This document shows, in pieces, positions 1 to 7,339 of a stretch of DNA of 39,835 nucleotides. Position 1 is the stretch's first letter; each line of letters opens with the position of its first letter. The position numbers and the translations under genes are program-made. The notes under the pieces were generated by a model. That model was not told the DNA's origin. It was given only the letters and a program-made list of their open reading frames with translations, and did not search any database. The DNA comes from Treponema sp. (GTDB lineage: Bacteria > Spirochaetota > Spirochaetia > Treponematales > Treponemataceae), in NCBI GenBank assembly GCA_016297405.1, contig JAEDGP010000013.1:1-39835 (forward strand), read 5' to 3'.

Positions 1-412
1 CGTTACCGTCAGAAACCAATCCCATCAAATGGAAAGTTGTTCCCTTGTCCTTTACGTTCTTTACAAGCTTCTTCCATGTATTACCCTGGAACATTGTGCC
101 AGAAGAAATAGATTCACCAACAAGCTTAGCACCCTGAGCAAAAACACGACCACAACCAATAGCATTGTGGCCAACTTCAGAGTTACCCATATCGTCGTCG
201 CTTGGAAGACCAACAGCAGTTCCGTGAGCCTTAAGCTGAGTGTGTGGACAGTTAGCTGTGAACCAGTCCAGATACTTCATTTTAGAAGCCTTTACAGCGT
301 CCCCTTCTTCATATTTACCATAACCAACACCGTCCATGATAACCAGAACAACTGGTCCCCGGCGTCCCTTCCAGTTTGGATTTTTTTCCAAAGCATGCAT
401 TGTATCTGCCAT
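1..412 (-). CDS. gpmI: 2,3-bisphosphoglycerate-independent phosphoglycerate mutase, N-terminal part
   Basis: Interconverts 3- and 2-phosphoglycerate in glycolysis, in the cytoplasm. The minus strand from the ATG at 412 encodes about 137 residues before the window ends. The metal-binding motif VVLVIMDGVGYG lies near residue 25, and GNSEVGHNAIGCGR, whose serine is the phosphorylated catalytic residue of this alkaline-phosphatase-fold family, lies near residue 75; HLMGLVSDGN closes the visible part. A GAGG ribosome site sits about 8 bases before the ATG. The gene is cut by the window edge, not visibly broken. Family identity is secure; completeness cannot be judged. Confidence 0.93.
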   Translation of the reverse strand, partial: MADTMHALEKNPNWKGRRGPVVLVIMDGVGYGKYEEGDAVKASKMKYLDWFTANCPHTQLKAHGTAVGLPSDDDMGNSEVGHNAIGCGRVFAQGAKLVGESISSGTMFQGNTWKKLVKNVKDKGTTFHLMGLVSDGN

Positions 413-428
413 TTATTTACCTCAATGT

Positions 429-831
429 GGTGATTGAGCAGGTCGAAATCACCTTTTATTTATCAGGGCGTTCCAGTCAGGGTAGTTTCGACAGGCTCAA
501 CCACCCTGACTGTCGGGCTTTTCGGGGTTCCGGCTTTCGCCTTCATTACTTCATTCTGGTGGTTTCGATAAACTCAACCACCGCCATTGTGTAACGCTAC
601 GCGCCCCTACAATCCCTAACGCGTTTCAAAATGTACAATTTCTTCAATAAATATAATGATTTTTTTAAGGTTTTACAATTATTGAGAAAGCTGTTGTTCG
701 TTCTAAAAAAAGGGGCTGTCCCAAAAGTAATGAGTGTAGCGCTCATTGAGCCCTTCGACAGGCTCAGGAACCACCCTTCGACAGGCTCAGGAACCACCCT
801 TCGACAGGTGGTTTCGATAAACTCAACCACC
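429..831. repeat. REP-like palindrome cluster
   Basis: At least four copies of a 25-base imperfect palindrome are present: 429-453 (inverted), 481-505, 558-582 and 807-831. Copies 558-582 and 807-831 are identical (GGTGGTTTCGATAAACTCAA then CCACC). The core TTCGACAGGCTCA also appears in a 23-base tandem repeat that starts at 751, 774 and 797. A perfect 10-base stem (CAGTCAGGGT, 474-483, with 503-512) encloses one copy. This is non-coding; the six-frame open frames here are accidental. Confidence 0.75.
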
Positions 832-859
832 GTAATGCAAACTTATTGGACAGCCCCTT
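710..859. mobile_element. Putative MITE-like element with 12-bp inverted ends
   Basis: AAGGGGCTGTCC at 710-721 is perfectly inverted as GGACAGCCCCTT at 848-859. The 150-base interval encodes nothing convincing and holds the 23-base tandem repeats and one REP palindrome. No target-site duplication is obvious. Its right end abuts the fragment of a formylglycine-generating-enzyme-family gene, which ends in a stop formed at the element border, so insertion into that gene is plausible. It could equally be a composite terminator or repeat; the mobile-element reading is inference from structure only. Confidence 0.4.
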
Positions 860-953
860 ATAACATTGTGGCATTTCCGCTCATGTCATAAATGCCAAGT
901 GCGTTTGCTTTCTTCTTACCTACTTCGTGTATTTCAATAGTATGCGGATTTTT
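858..953 (-). pseudogene. Fragment of a formylglycine-generating-enzyme (SUMF1-like) family gene
   Basis: The minus strand here reads KNPHTIEIHEVGKKKANAL followed by GIYDMSGNATML and a stop. EVGKKKANALGIYDMSGN matches the well-conserved segment of the FGE-sulfatase/SUMF1 domain, which normally continues VWEWC. The match breaks exactly after GN, at the border of the repeat element at 710-859, and an in-frame TGA at 954-956 lies upstream. Only about 30 residues survive, so this is a decayed gene whose original role cannot be given beyond the family. Confidence 0.6.
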
Positions 954-1091
954 TCAGAAATTTACTGCCGCAGATTTTTCATTCATTGCCGCTCCTGATA
1001 TCGAATCAAATAATTGCTGATTCCATTCTGTATTTTTTTGTAATTGTCTGCCCCTTTCTTCCAGTTGAAATCGTTTCGGGAATGACAATCC

Positions 1092-1110
1092 GCATAACAC
1101 ATTGTTATGC
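1092..1110 (+). other. Collapsed integron attC site
   Basis: GCATAAC-ACATT-GTTATGC. The outer 7-mers are the R'' and R' core boxes seen in the full attC sites downstream, and ACATTGTTATG is identical to the right end of the site at 2032-2097. The whole central arm is missing, as if deleted between two TAAC repeats. It marks the left border of the first cassette. It could instead be a chance palindrome, but the shared 11 bases argue against that. Confidence 0.6.
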
Positions 1111-1156
1111 TCACATGCCACAGGCACGGAAAAAATAAAAAAAGGTTATAAAGAGA

Positions 1157-1366
1157 ATGAATGTACGTATAAGAAATAAAGAAGATGCATTTTTTATAAT
1201 TGGAGCAATTTTACTACTTCCCTTGATAGACTTTTTCCAAGATTTTCGTAATGGTAAAAAAACAAAAAAGGATTTCAATTTTTTTTTAATTTTAGATTGT
1301 ATTTTATCAATTTTATTTATTATTTTTCTAATTCTTTTATATGTGTTTAAACTTCCATTGTTATAA
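1157..1366 (+). CDS. Small two-helix membrane protein of cassette 1
   Basis: A 69-residue product with a charged N-terminus, a hydrophobic stretch near residues 13-25 and a long C-terminal membrane segment near residues 43-69, separated by a lysine-rich loop (NGKKTKKDF). A purine-rich AAAGAGA precedes the ATG. It is the first gene after the collapsed attC and shares the cassette with the toxin-antitoxin pair that follows 53 bases later. No family is recognised. It could be a small exported or membrane peptide; the strong A/T bias (long T runs) means it may also be a chance frame. Confidence 0.5.
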   Translation: MNVRIRNKEDAFFIIGAILLLPLIDFFQDFRNGKKTKKDFNFFLILDCILSILFIIFLILLYVFKLPLL

Positions 1367-1370
1367 TAAC

Positions 1371-1400
1371 TTGACTATATAGAAAAATACATATTATTAT
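1371..1400 (+). promoter_or_regulatory. Sigma-70-type promoter of the cassette toxin-antitoxin pair
   Basis: TTGACT at 1371-1376 and TATTAT at 1395-1400 are separated by 18 bases, 19 bases before the antitoxin ATG. This lets the pair be expressed without an integron promoter, as is usual for toxin-antitoxin cassettes. Confidence 0.6.
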
Positions 1401-1419
1401 ATAGATAAGAGGTGATAAT

Positions 1420-1692
1420 ATGATGGTAGATACAGCACAGATAATGCCAATTACTCAGTTGCAAAAAACTCTTACACAGACTGTCAGAAAAATTTCGGAA
1501 GATAAGCAGCCTGTATTTATTATGAAAAATAACGCAATGGAAGCTGTAATGATGTCTTTTGACCGTTACGAAAAACTTGCTGAATTGGAAGAACTTGAAG
1601 AACAGAAAGAAATCTATTCAATGGTACAGGAACGAATGAGTCATTATGATGCTTCAAAAAATGTAAGCTGGTCATCTTTAAGGAATAAATAA
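1420..1692 (+). CDS. Phd/YefM-family antitoxin
   Basis: A 90-residue protein, the labile partner that neutralises the toxin encoded directly downstream and probably represses its own promoter. The N-terminal MPITQLQKTLTQTVRKISE followed by KQPVFIMKNNAMEAVMMSFD is the typical Phd/YefM fold (strand-helix-helix, then the recurrent V-I-x-x-x-G/N-x-x-x-A-V-x-x-S motif). The C-terminal acidic helix ELEELEEQKEIY is the usual toxin-binding part. AGAGG lies 7 bases before the ATG; a second ATG at 1423 is possible. Its stop overlaps the toxin start by one base (TAATG), so the two are translationally coupled. Confidence 0.85.
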   Translation: MMVDTAQIMPITQLQKTLTQTVRKISEDKQPVFIMKNNAMEAVMMSFDRYEKLAELEELEEQKEIYSMVQERMSHYDASKNVSWSSLRNK

Positions 1693-2030
1693 TGGCTAAA
1701 AAATGGGAAGAAAAAAAGGATGAATTTGACAAAATTCAACTTATTCCAGAAGCAGCCGAAGAGTACAATAATTTAGATGGTAGCATAAGAGTTGAAGTAG
1801 ACAAAAAATTCACAAAACTTGATAAAAATCCATTTCTAGGATTCCCTTTGGGAAACAAGGCAAATATGGATTTAACTGGTTTTTATAAATTATATGCCTG
1901 CGGAAAGGCGGTTCGTATTGTTTATCGACTTTTGACTCCAGAAAAAGTCGAGATTATAGAAGTCTGGGGCATCGGTAAACGAGAAAATATGGAAGTCTAT
2001 AAAGATGTAGACGACAGAAAGAATGGATAA
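1692..2030 (+). CDS. RelE/ParE-superfamily toxin
   Basis: A 112-residue toxin of the RelE/ParE fold, expected to cleave mRNA at the ribosome (RelE-like) or to act on gyrase (ParE-like). The core reads IPEAAEEYNNLDGSIRVEVD, then LDKNPFLGFPLGNKANMDLT, GFYKLYACGKAVRIVYRL and the C-terminal VEIIEVWGIGKREN, the usual order of the family. It starts on the overlapping TAATG of the antitoxin and ends two bases before the attC at 2032, so the pair with its promoter fills a complete gene cassette. Such pairs are known to stabilise integron arrays. RelE versus ParE cannot be decided by eye. Confidence 0.85.
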   Translation: MAKKWEEKKDEFDKIQLIPEAAEEYNNLDGSIRVEVDKKFTKLDKNPFLGFPLGNKANMDLTGFYKLYACGKAVRIVYRLLTPEKVEIIEVWGIGKRENMEVYKDVDDRKNG

Positions 2031-2031
2031 A

Positions 2032-2097
2032 GCATAACAAGAAGTTCAAAGCCGACAAACCGGTCAAGCCGGTTTGCGGTTTAACACATTGTTATGT
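2032..2097 (+). other. Integron attC recombination site 1
   Basis: 66 bases from GCATAAC (2032-2038, R'') to GTTATGT (2091-2097, R'). The interior folds with a perfect 8-bp inner stem CAAACCGG / CCGGTTTG (2056-2063, 2069-2076) and an imperfect GTTCAAAGCCG / CGGTTTAAC stem with an unpaired base, the hallmark of attC folding. The right border of cassette 1 and the left border of cassette 2 lie at the G/TT of R' (2091/2092). Orientation agrees with the plus-strand cassette genes. Confidence 0.85.
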
Positions 2098-2129
2098 GGA
2101 TTGCCCACTGGGCAACAAATGGAGAATAC

Positions 2130-3083
2130 ATGATAAAAAAGAATTTAATGTTAATAATTTTTCTATTTCTTTGTTCTCATTTGTATTGTCTTTCTCCAGA
2201 AGATGAATACGATTTTCTATTAAAAGATTTATACAATTATTCAACTTACGGATATAAAAGAACTTATGATTTTGATGCAGATAAGAGTTTTGGAATAATA
2301 AATTTTGACCAAGGCAGTATTCAATTAACAAATAATAATTTGGATATTGCTATTATGGGTAATGGATTTTTTAAAGTTAAAGATGATAAAGGTAATGAAT
2401 ATTATACAAGATATGGGATGCTTAAGTATGATTTTGAAACCAGATCTTTGTGTATAAATGTTAAAAATGTAACATATTTCTTAGATGTAAAACCCTTACC
2501 AGAATATAATAATTTAAGTATTGATAAAATCAGGATCCGAAGAGATGGATGTGTTGAATGTGTGATTATAGAAGATAAAGAATCTGTAAAGGAAGATAAA
2601 AAAATAAGCTTATCTGAAAAGTTTGAATCAAAAAACGGCTTAAATGGAAAGATTATAAAGGATGAAAAGTATTCTGAGATACTGACAGACAAAATTGAGA
2701 AGAAAGAAGAAAAGAAGGAAACAATAGATAAAATTATTTTATACAACATTGTTGAAGCTAATATTGATTCATACGACGGGTATTTATTAAAAACAAAAGT
2801 TTCACCAGATACAATTGATGCATCCGAAATTTTAGAAGGTGCATTAGAAATGAGTAATGTTGGCATTGATAATGTTTTAATTAGAATGTTATTCATAATT
2901 GAAAAACTGGATGATAGTAAAATAAAACAAAAGGAAGTAAAAAAATATTTAATAAAAAAAATGCTGGATCCAGATTTTGTCAGAGTAAAATTATTTGGAT
3001 ATTTTTATGAAGAAAATCCAATTATGGATGATATCAGTGGATTAATAGATTATATTCATTTTCTAGAACGGGAGTATGAATAA
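2130..3083 (+). CDS. Exported flagellar rod/hook-like protein encoded by a gene cassette
   Basis: 317 residues with a Sec signal peptide (MIKKNLMLIIFLFLCSHLYC, perhaps a lipoprotein ending in C). After it, DLYNYSTYGYKRT recalls the N-terminal NxANxxTxGFKR helix of flagellar rod/hook proteins; LDIAIMGNGFFKV followed by GNEYYTRYGML (about residues 70-95) is the FlgF/FlgG signature; and ILEGALEMSNVGIDNVLIRM (about residues 235-253) matches the C-terminal motif of the same family. A charged, lysine/glutamate-rich linker lies between. GGAG at 2121-2124 supports the start at 2130 rather than 2094, which lies in the attC. Genuine axial rod proteins use the flagellar export gate and lack such a signal peptide, so this is probably a repurposed or interfering homologue. 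Family confident; function unknown. Confidence 0.7.
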   Translation: MIKKNLMLIIFLFLCSHLYCLSPEDEYDFLLKDLYNYSTYGYKRTYDFDADKSFGIINFDQGSIQLTNNNLDIAIMGNGFFKVKDDKGNEYYTRYGMLKYDFETRSLCINVKNVTYFLDVKPLPEYNNLSIDKIRIRRDGCVECVIIEDKESVKEDKKISLSEKFESKNGLNGKIIKDEKYSEILTDKIEKKEEKKETIDKIILYNIVEANIDSYDGYLLKTKVSPDTIDASEILEGALEMSNVGIDNVLIRMLFIIEKLDDSKIKQKEVKKYLIKKMLDPDFVRVKLFGYFYEENPIMDDISGLIDYIHFLEREYE

Positions 3084-3085
3084 AT

Positions 3086-3148
3086 ACATAACAAGAAGTT
3101 CAAAACCGACTTCGGGCAAGCCGCCTGCGGTTTAAATGCAAGTTATCA
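3086..3148 (+). other. Integron attC recombination site 2
   Basis: ACATAAC (3086-3092) to GTTATCA (3142-3148), 63 bases. The left 22 bases (ATAACAAGAAGTTCAAA, then A, CCGAC) are nearly identical to site 1, and the right arm GCGGTTTAA is shared, while the central stem differs (TTCGGGCAAGCCGCC). It closes cassette 2, three bases after that gene's stop codon. No further attC is seen to the right, so this is the distal end of the array in the window. Confidence 0.8.
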
Positions 3149-3198
3149 AGCAAATTCTCTTTTTTCATATTATAATTATAGCAAAGGTATATATACAC

Positions 3199-5133
3199 AT
3201 GGAGAACAATCTGTATTGGATTTCTACTCTTGTATTTGCAATAATTCTCACAATCATTTTAATCAGTGATTATCTGAGCAGCGACAAAAACAACAAAATT
3301 GCTAAAAGCTTCCAGCTGATGATTTTATGGGTCATTTTTTTCTGTCTTCAGGATTCGCTTTGGGGACTTTGCGAAAGTAAAATCATCAATTCAAACACAG
3401 TTTTTTTCATTTCATCCGAAATCTTTCATATATCTACTGTTCTAACAACTTTTTTCTGGTTGAACTACATTCTTACCTACCTCGGAGAAAAAATAAGATT
3501 CAAAAAAATCTACCTGATTATGAACATAACCATAGTTATTGTAGAATTTACTTTCGTCATAATAAATAACTTTGATCCAATCCTGTTTTCAATCAGGGAA
3601 ATGAAATATGTCACTGGTCCCTATAGGCCTCTTACATTTATAAATCAACATATAGTTTACCTTACAAGCGGAATCGCCACATTAATTTGCGCAATCAAGG
3701 GAACATATCAGGAACGCAAGAAATTCTTTTCGGTTTTCATCTTTACCCTTTTCCCAATTCTTTTAGGCGGACTTCAATTGCTTTATCCAGACGGACCGTT
3801 CTACAGCCTTGGCTATTTTCTTGGCTGCTTTGTTGTCCACATGTTCGTTTTTTCAAAAGACCGTGAAGAAATCTCCAGAAACAAACTGCTTAAATCATTG
3901 GCCGACATTTACTATTCAATGCACATTTTCGACCTTGCAAATGACAGTGCTGAACGCATTCTTGAATCGCCAATTCTTATAAAACTCATCGGTTCAATTA
4001 CCAGTGCACAGCAGATGATCAATACAGTCATGAATGGCGTTGTTTGTGAAGAATATCTTGAATCTACGATAAAATTCGTAGACCTTTCTACAGTTTCCCA
4101 GCGAATGCAGAATAAAAAACACATTTCTTTTGAATTTGTGGGGAAAAATTTTGGTTGGACACGCATTTCCTTCATCTCTGTAGAAAAACAAAGCGAAAAG
4201 CAAAAAAAGATACTAGTCACCACTCAAATCATTGATGCAGAAAAGCGTAGCCAGATGGAACTCATGTTCCAGTCACATCACGATCAGCTTACCGGTGTTT
4301 ATAATCGCCGCGCATATGAAAAAGAAATCGAAAAAAAACAGAAACAAGGTATCGAAGATAACTTCATCTACATTTCCATGGATTTGAATGGACTCAAATC
4401 TACAAATGACACCATAGGCCACAACGCCGGTGACGAAATGCTTAAAGGTGCAACCTCATGCATGAACCAGGTTTTTGGATTTTGTGGAAAAATCTTCCGG
4501 ATTGGTGGCGATGAATTCTGCGTCATGCTAAATGCCAGCGGCAAAGAGCTGGACGAAATGAAATACAGTTTCGAAACGCTTGTAAATCAATGGTCTGGAG
4601 AACTGGTGCAAAAGCTTTCCGTTTCGTGCGGTTATGTATGTAAAATCGATTTGAGCAATCCAACCATCGAAGAAATTGTAAAGCTCGCTGACCAGAAAAT
4701 GTATCAGGAAAAAAGCAACTTCTATCGCAAAAATGGAATTGACCGCCGTGGTCAGCTTGATGCCCATGCCGCACTCAGCACTCTATATTCAGAAATTCTA
4801 AAAGTGAATCTTACAAAAAATTTATTCGAAGTAATAAACATCGATCCAAAAGAAATGATTTATGAAACAAGCTCCTCAAAACAAATTTCAAAATGGTTTG
4901 ATTCTTTTATTTTCAGCGAACTGATTCATCCAGAAGACAAAGAATATTTTGTGGCAAAAACAAACCTAAAATATCTTAAAAAATATTTTACAGAAGGAAA
5001 CAAAATCCTTAGCCTTCTTTACAGACGAAAAAAAGGAAATACATTCTGCCATGCCATAATGGATATCATTCCGGCAAACGACTACACCAATGAAGACCAG
5101 AATCTGTTCCTTTATGTAAAGGCATTGGATTAG
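3199..5133 (+). CDS. Membrane-bound diguanylate cyclase (7TM-GGDEF-PAS-like)
   Basis: Makes cyclic-di-GMP from two GTP. Seven hydrophobic segments fill roughly residues 8-215, followed by a signalling linker (about 225-350) and a GGDEF domain with the intact catalytic RIGGDEF (GGDEF at residues 436-440), preceded by DLNGLKSTNDTIGHNAGDEM. No RxxD inhibitory site lies five residues before GGDEF, so simple product inhibition is not expected. The last 110 residues, with ELIHPEDKEYF, look PAS-like. The start at 3199 (AAAGG about 11 bases upstream) is preferred over 3136, which lies inside attC site 2. GC-richer codon use than the cassettes suggests a resident chromosomal gene. Confidence 0.85.
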   Translation: MENNLYWISTLVFAIILTIILISDYLSSDKNNKIAKSFQLMILWVIFFCLQDSLWGLCESKIINSNTVFFISSEIFHISTVLTTFFWLNYILTYLGEKIRFKKIYLIMNITIVIVEFTFVIINNFDPILFSIREMKYVTGPYRPLTFINQHIVYLTSGIATLICAIKGTYQERKKFFSVFIFTLFPILLGGLQLLYPDGPFYSLGYFLGCFVVHMFVFSKDREEISRNKLLKSLADIYYSMHIFDLANDSAERILESPILIKLIGSITSAQQMINTVMNGVVCEEYLESTIKFVDLSTVSQRMQNKKHISFEFVGKNFGWTRISFISVEKQSEKQKKILVTTQIIDAEKRSQMELMFQSHHDQLTGVYNRRAYEKEIEKKQKQGIEDNFIYISMDLNGLKSTNDTIGHNAGDEMLKGATSCMNQVFGFCGKIFRIGGDEFCVMLNASGKELDEMKYSFETLVNQWSGELVQKLSVSCGYVCKIDLSNPTIEEIVKLADQKMYQEKSNFYRKNGIDRRGQLDAHAALSTLYSEILKVNLTKNLFEVINIDPKEMIYETSSSKQISKWFDSFIFSELIHPEDKEYFVAKTNLKYLKKYFTEGNKILSLLYRRKKGNTFCHAIMDIIPANDYTNEDQNLFLYVKALD

Positions 5134-5246
5134 TTTCCTTACGCAGAAACCCGAATTTTATATAAAAGCCCACATACTCCATCTTCAAACTTTTCTAAAG
5201 ATGATTTATAACTAACAAAAGAAAATCAAAATCACAGGAAATGAAC

Positions 5247-6383
5247 ATGTTCACAAAATGGGTAGCAGCTTGGGGAAATGCCACAAGCATAACAGACAGA
5301 AAAGAAGCAGTTTATGCAAAAAACATAACATTACGCTATCCAATAAAAATGTGCTTTTCTGGTAGCAAACTGCGATTCAGATTCTCCAATTTAACTGGAA
5401 CAGAACCTGTGACAATCTCTAAAGCTGTTGTGGCAAACCAACAGGAAAAATATCAACCGGTAGCCATCACATTCAACTCCGCTTTAAGCACACAGATTCC
5501 AGCCGGACAAGAAATTCAGAGTGATGAGATCCCATTTTTGGTAAACGCGCAGGACACAATCGAAGTGAGCATGTATTTTCATGATTACACCCAAATGAAT
5601 GCCGGCACGCTGATTACGGGCCCGCTTTCAAGCGGAAAATACAGCTACGGTGATTTTGCATCAACAAAGGAATTGCCGCCCGATCTTACCAGAAACACAA
5701 ACTGGTTCTATTTTTTGAACACCATAGACATCTTCACAGAAGAAAAAAACCGGGCTCTTATATGCTACGGTGATTCAATCACTGCCCAAAGCTGGCCAGA
5801 TTATCTTGCCATCCGCTGTGCAGAAAAAGGCTTTAACAACGTTTCCATCATTCGCCGTGCAGTGAGCGGAACCCGCATTTTGCGCCAATATGACTGCATC
5901 ACTTATCAGGCATACGGATTAAAAGGCCAGACTAGATTCCCAATCGAAATGAATGTTTGCGGCGCAAGAGATGTTATCATCCAGCACGGCATCAACGACA
6001 TAATTCACCCGGTTGGCGCAGAAGTAAACCGCTTCCGTCCATGGAGTGACATGCCTTCTTTTGAAGATTTAAAAAACGGCGTTCAAAACATATATCTTTC
6101 ACACCTTAAGGAAAAATCACTTATTCCATGGAGCGGAACCTTGCTTCCAATCTACGGCTGGCGAACCTATGCAGACTTCCGCGACGAATTGCGTTGCCGC
6201 TTTAATGATTGGCTTAGAAGCAGCAGCGACTTTGCCGGATGCGTAGACTTTGATAAAGCCGTGCTTGATCCAGAAAAACCAGAAGCATTCAAGCCAGGCT
6301 TTGACTCAGGGGACCATTTACATCCAAGCGAAATTGCATACAAAGCAATGGCTGATGCTGTTCCAGAAACGCTTTTAAAATAA
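5247..6383 (+). CDS. SGNH/GDSL-family hydrolase
   Basis: Probable esterase or deacetylase, 378 residues, no signal peptide, so cytoplasmic. The catalytic blocks are in order: GDSIT with nucleophile Ser177, a block II glycine in SGTRIL, HGINDI with Asn250, and SGDHLHPS with the Asp356-x-x-His359 pair. The N-terminal 150 residues form an all-beta-looking domain before the hydrolase domain, as in carbohydrate-acetyl esterases of fibre degraders. AGGA at 5236-5239 favours the ATG at 5247; the ATG at 5241 is too close to it. Substrate cannot be told from sequence alone; sugar-ester deacetylation is inference. Confidence 0.85.
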   Translation: MFTKWVAAWGNATSITDRKEAVYAKNITLRYPIKMCFSGSKLRFRFSNLTGTEPVTISKAVVANQQEKYQPVAITFNSALSTQIPAGQEIQSDEIPFLVNAQDTIEVSMYFHDYTQMNAGTLITGPLSSGKYSYGDFASTKELPPDLTRNTNWFYFLNTIDIFTEEKNRALICYGDSITAQSWPDYLAIRCAEKGFNNVSIIRRAVSGTRILRQYDCITYQAYGLKGQTRFPIEMNVCGARDVIIQHGINDIIHPVGAEVNRFRPWSDMPSFEDLKNGVQNIYLSHLKEKSLIPWSGTLLPIYGWRTYADFRDELRCRFNDWLRSSSDFAGCVDFDKAVLDPEKPEAFKPGFDSGDHLHPSEIAYKAMADAVPETLLK

Positions 6384-6477
6384 AAGCCTTTTGAAATAGC
6401 AAGGGATACATAAATTTTACCAAAAATCGGCAGGCACAAAGCAGGCTCATATCCGTTTATGCAGCATAACCAAAATT

Positions 6478-7176
6478 TTATGCTACATACCCTAAACCGT
6501 ACAAACATGCTTCCAGTTTGTCCAATGCTCTGTGCTCAATCTGCCGAATTCTTTCCTTTGAATAGCCGTAGCTTTGACCAATAGACTGCAGGGATTCGCT
6601 TTCCTTGCCAAAAAGTCCGAATCGTCGCATTATTACGCACATTTCTGTTTGAGAAAGGCTACGCATTGCAGTTCCAATATCTTCGGATACAGCTTCCTTA
6701 ATGAATTCCTCTTCCGGAGAAAGATAATTCGTATCAGCAATAATATCCCCAAAAGTTGCGCCATCATCCCCAACTGTTCCCAAAGGTTTATCAAGACTTG
6801 CCATATTCCAGCGGCCATCTGAAAGTTCTTCTCTTCTGCCGATTGGAATGCGAACAGACTGCCCCTGTTCAGAAATAGCCTTATTTATGTAATGGCGAAT
6901 CCACCACACGGCATAAGTGATGAATCTGGTATTTCGCTCAGGATTAAACTTTGTTGCAGCATGCATAAGGCCAAAATTTCCTTCGCTGATTAAATCTTCA
7001 ACATCAAGTCCATGACCTTTGTATTTGTGTGCCATGGTTACAACAAAACGAAGATTTGCCTTCACAAGTTTTGCCTGTGCCTGTTTATCACCACCAAAAG
7101 CCAAAGCTGCAATTTTACGTTCTTCCTGAACGTCCATCATTGGAATCATGTTAATTTCTTTCATGTAAATGCTCAT
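6478..7176 (-). CDS. Sigma-70-family RNA polymerase sigma factor (no region 1.1)
   Basis: Directs RNA polymerase to promoters. Regions seen: 1.2 (SIYMKEINMIPMMDVQEE), 2.1-2.4 (ANLRFVVTMAHKYKGHGLD, DLISEGNFGLMHAATKF, then RFITYAVWWIRHYINKAI), region 3 (IPIGRREELSD onward) and 4.2 (SKERIRQIEHRALDKLE). At about 232 residues it resembles short primary-like sigma factors rather than full RpoD. The upstream ATG at 7209 would leave only about 8 bases after the predicted transcription start and has no ribosome site; the ATG at 7176 has AGGATGG 7 bases upstream and is preferred. Convergent with the SGNH gene. Confidence 0.9.
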   Translation of the reverse strand: MSIYMKEINMIPMMDVQEERKIAALAFGGDKQAQAKLVKANLRFVVTMAHKYKGHGLDVEDLISEGNFGLMHAATKFNPERNTRFITYAVWWIRHYINKAISEQGQSVRIPIGRREELSDGRWNMASLDKPLGTVGDDGATFGDIIADTNYLSPEEEFIKEAVSEDIGTAMRSLSQTEMCVIMRRFGLFGKESESLQSIGQSYGYSKERIRQIEHRALDKLEACLYGLGYVA

Positions 7177-7223
7177 AAGCCACCCATCCTGTTGAAGTTT
7201 TTCTTTCATGCGAAAGGATTAAG

Positions 7224-7252
7224 AATATAGTGCGACAAAAACCAATCGTCAA
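7224..7252 (-). promoter_or_regulatory. Sigma-70-type promoter of the sigma factor gene
   Basis: On the minus strand TTGACG (7252-7247), 17 bases, TATATT (7229-7224). The predicted start of transcription near 7217 decides against the ATG at 7209 as translation start. Confidence 0.6.
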
Positions 7253-7307
7253 ATTTTTTTTTAAATAATGGTGCGCACCCTTACTTAGAAATAAGATACC
7301 ATTGGAA

Positions 7308-7328
7308 GGGTATCATTTAATGACACCC
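7308..7328. promoter_or_regulatory. Palindromic operator-like site A
   Basis: GGGTATCA-TTTAA-TGACACCC, an inverted repeat with 8-base arms (one mismatch) and a 5-base spacer, upstream of the sigma factor promoter. A related site lies at 9437-9457 (16 of 21 bases identical). An overlapping GATACC/GGTATC pair (7295-7313) extends it. The binding protein is unknown. Confidence 0.4.
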
Positions 7329-7339
7329 AGAAAAAAAAA

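Noticed and set aside
2402..2896. Minus-strand open frame opposite the rod-like cassette gene
   Set aside because: Shadow of a gene with firm family motifs on the plus strand; serine/isoleucine-rich reverse translation of AT-rich DNA.
3142..5133. GGDEF gene as a third integron cassette
   Set aside because: No attC follows it, its codon use is GC-richer than the cassettes, and the extra N-terminus that starts inside attC site 2 is not needed for the domain.
6450..6470. attC-like core box (GTTTATGCAGCATAACC)
   Set aside because: Only a short palindrome TTATGC-A-GCATAA between convergent genes; no arms or partner box as in the real attC sites.
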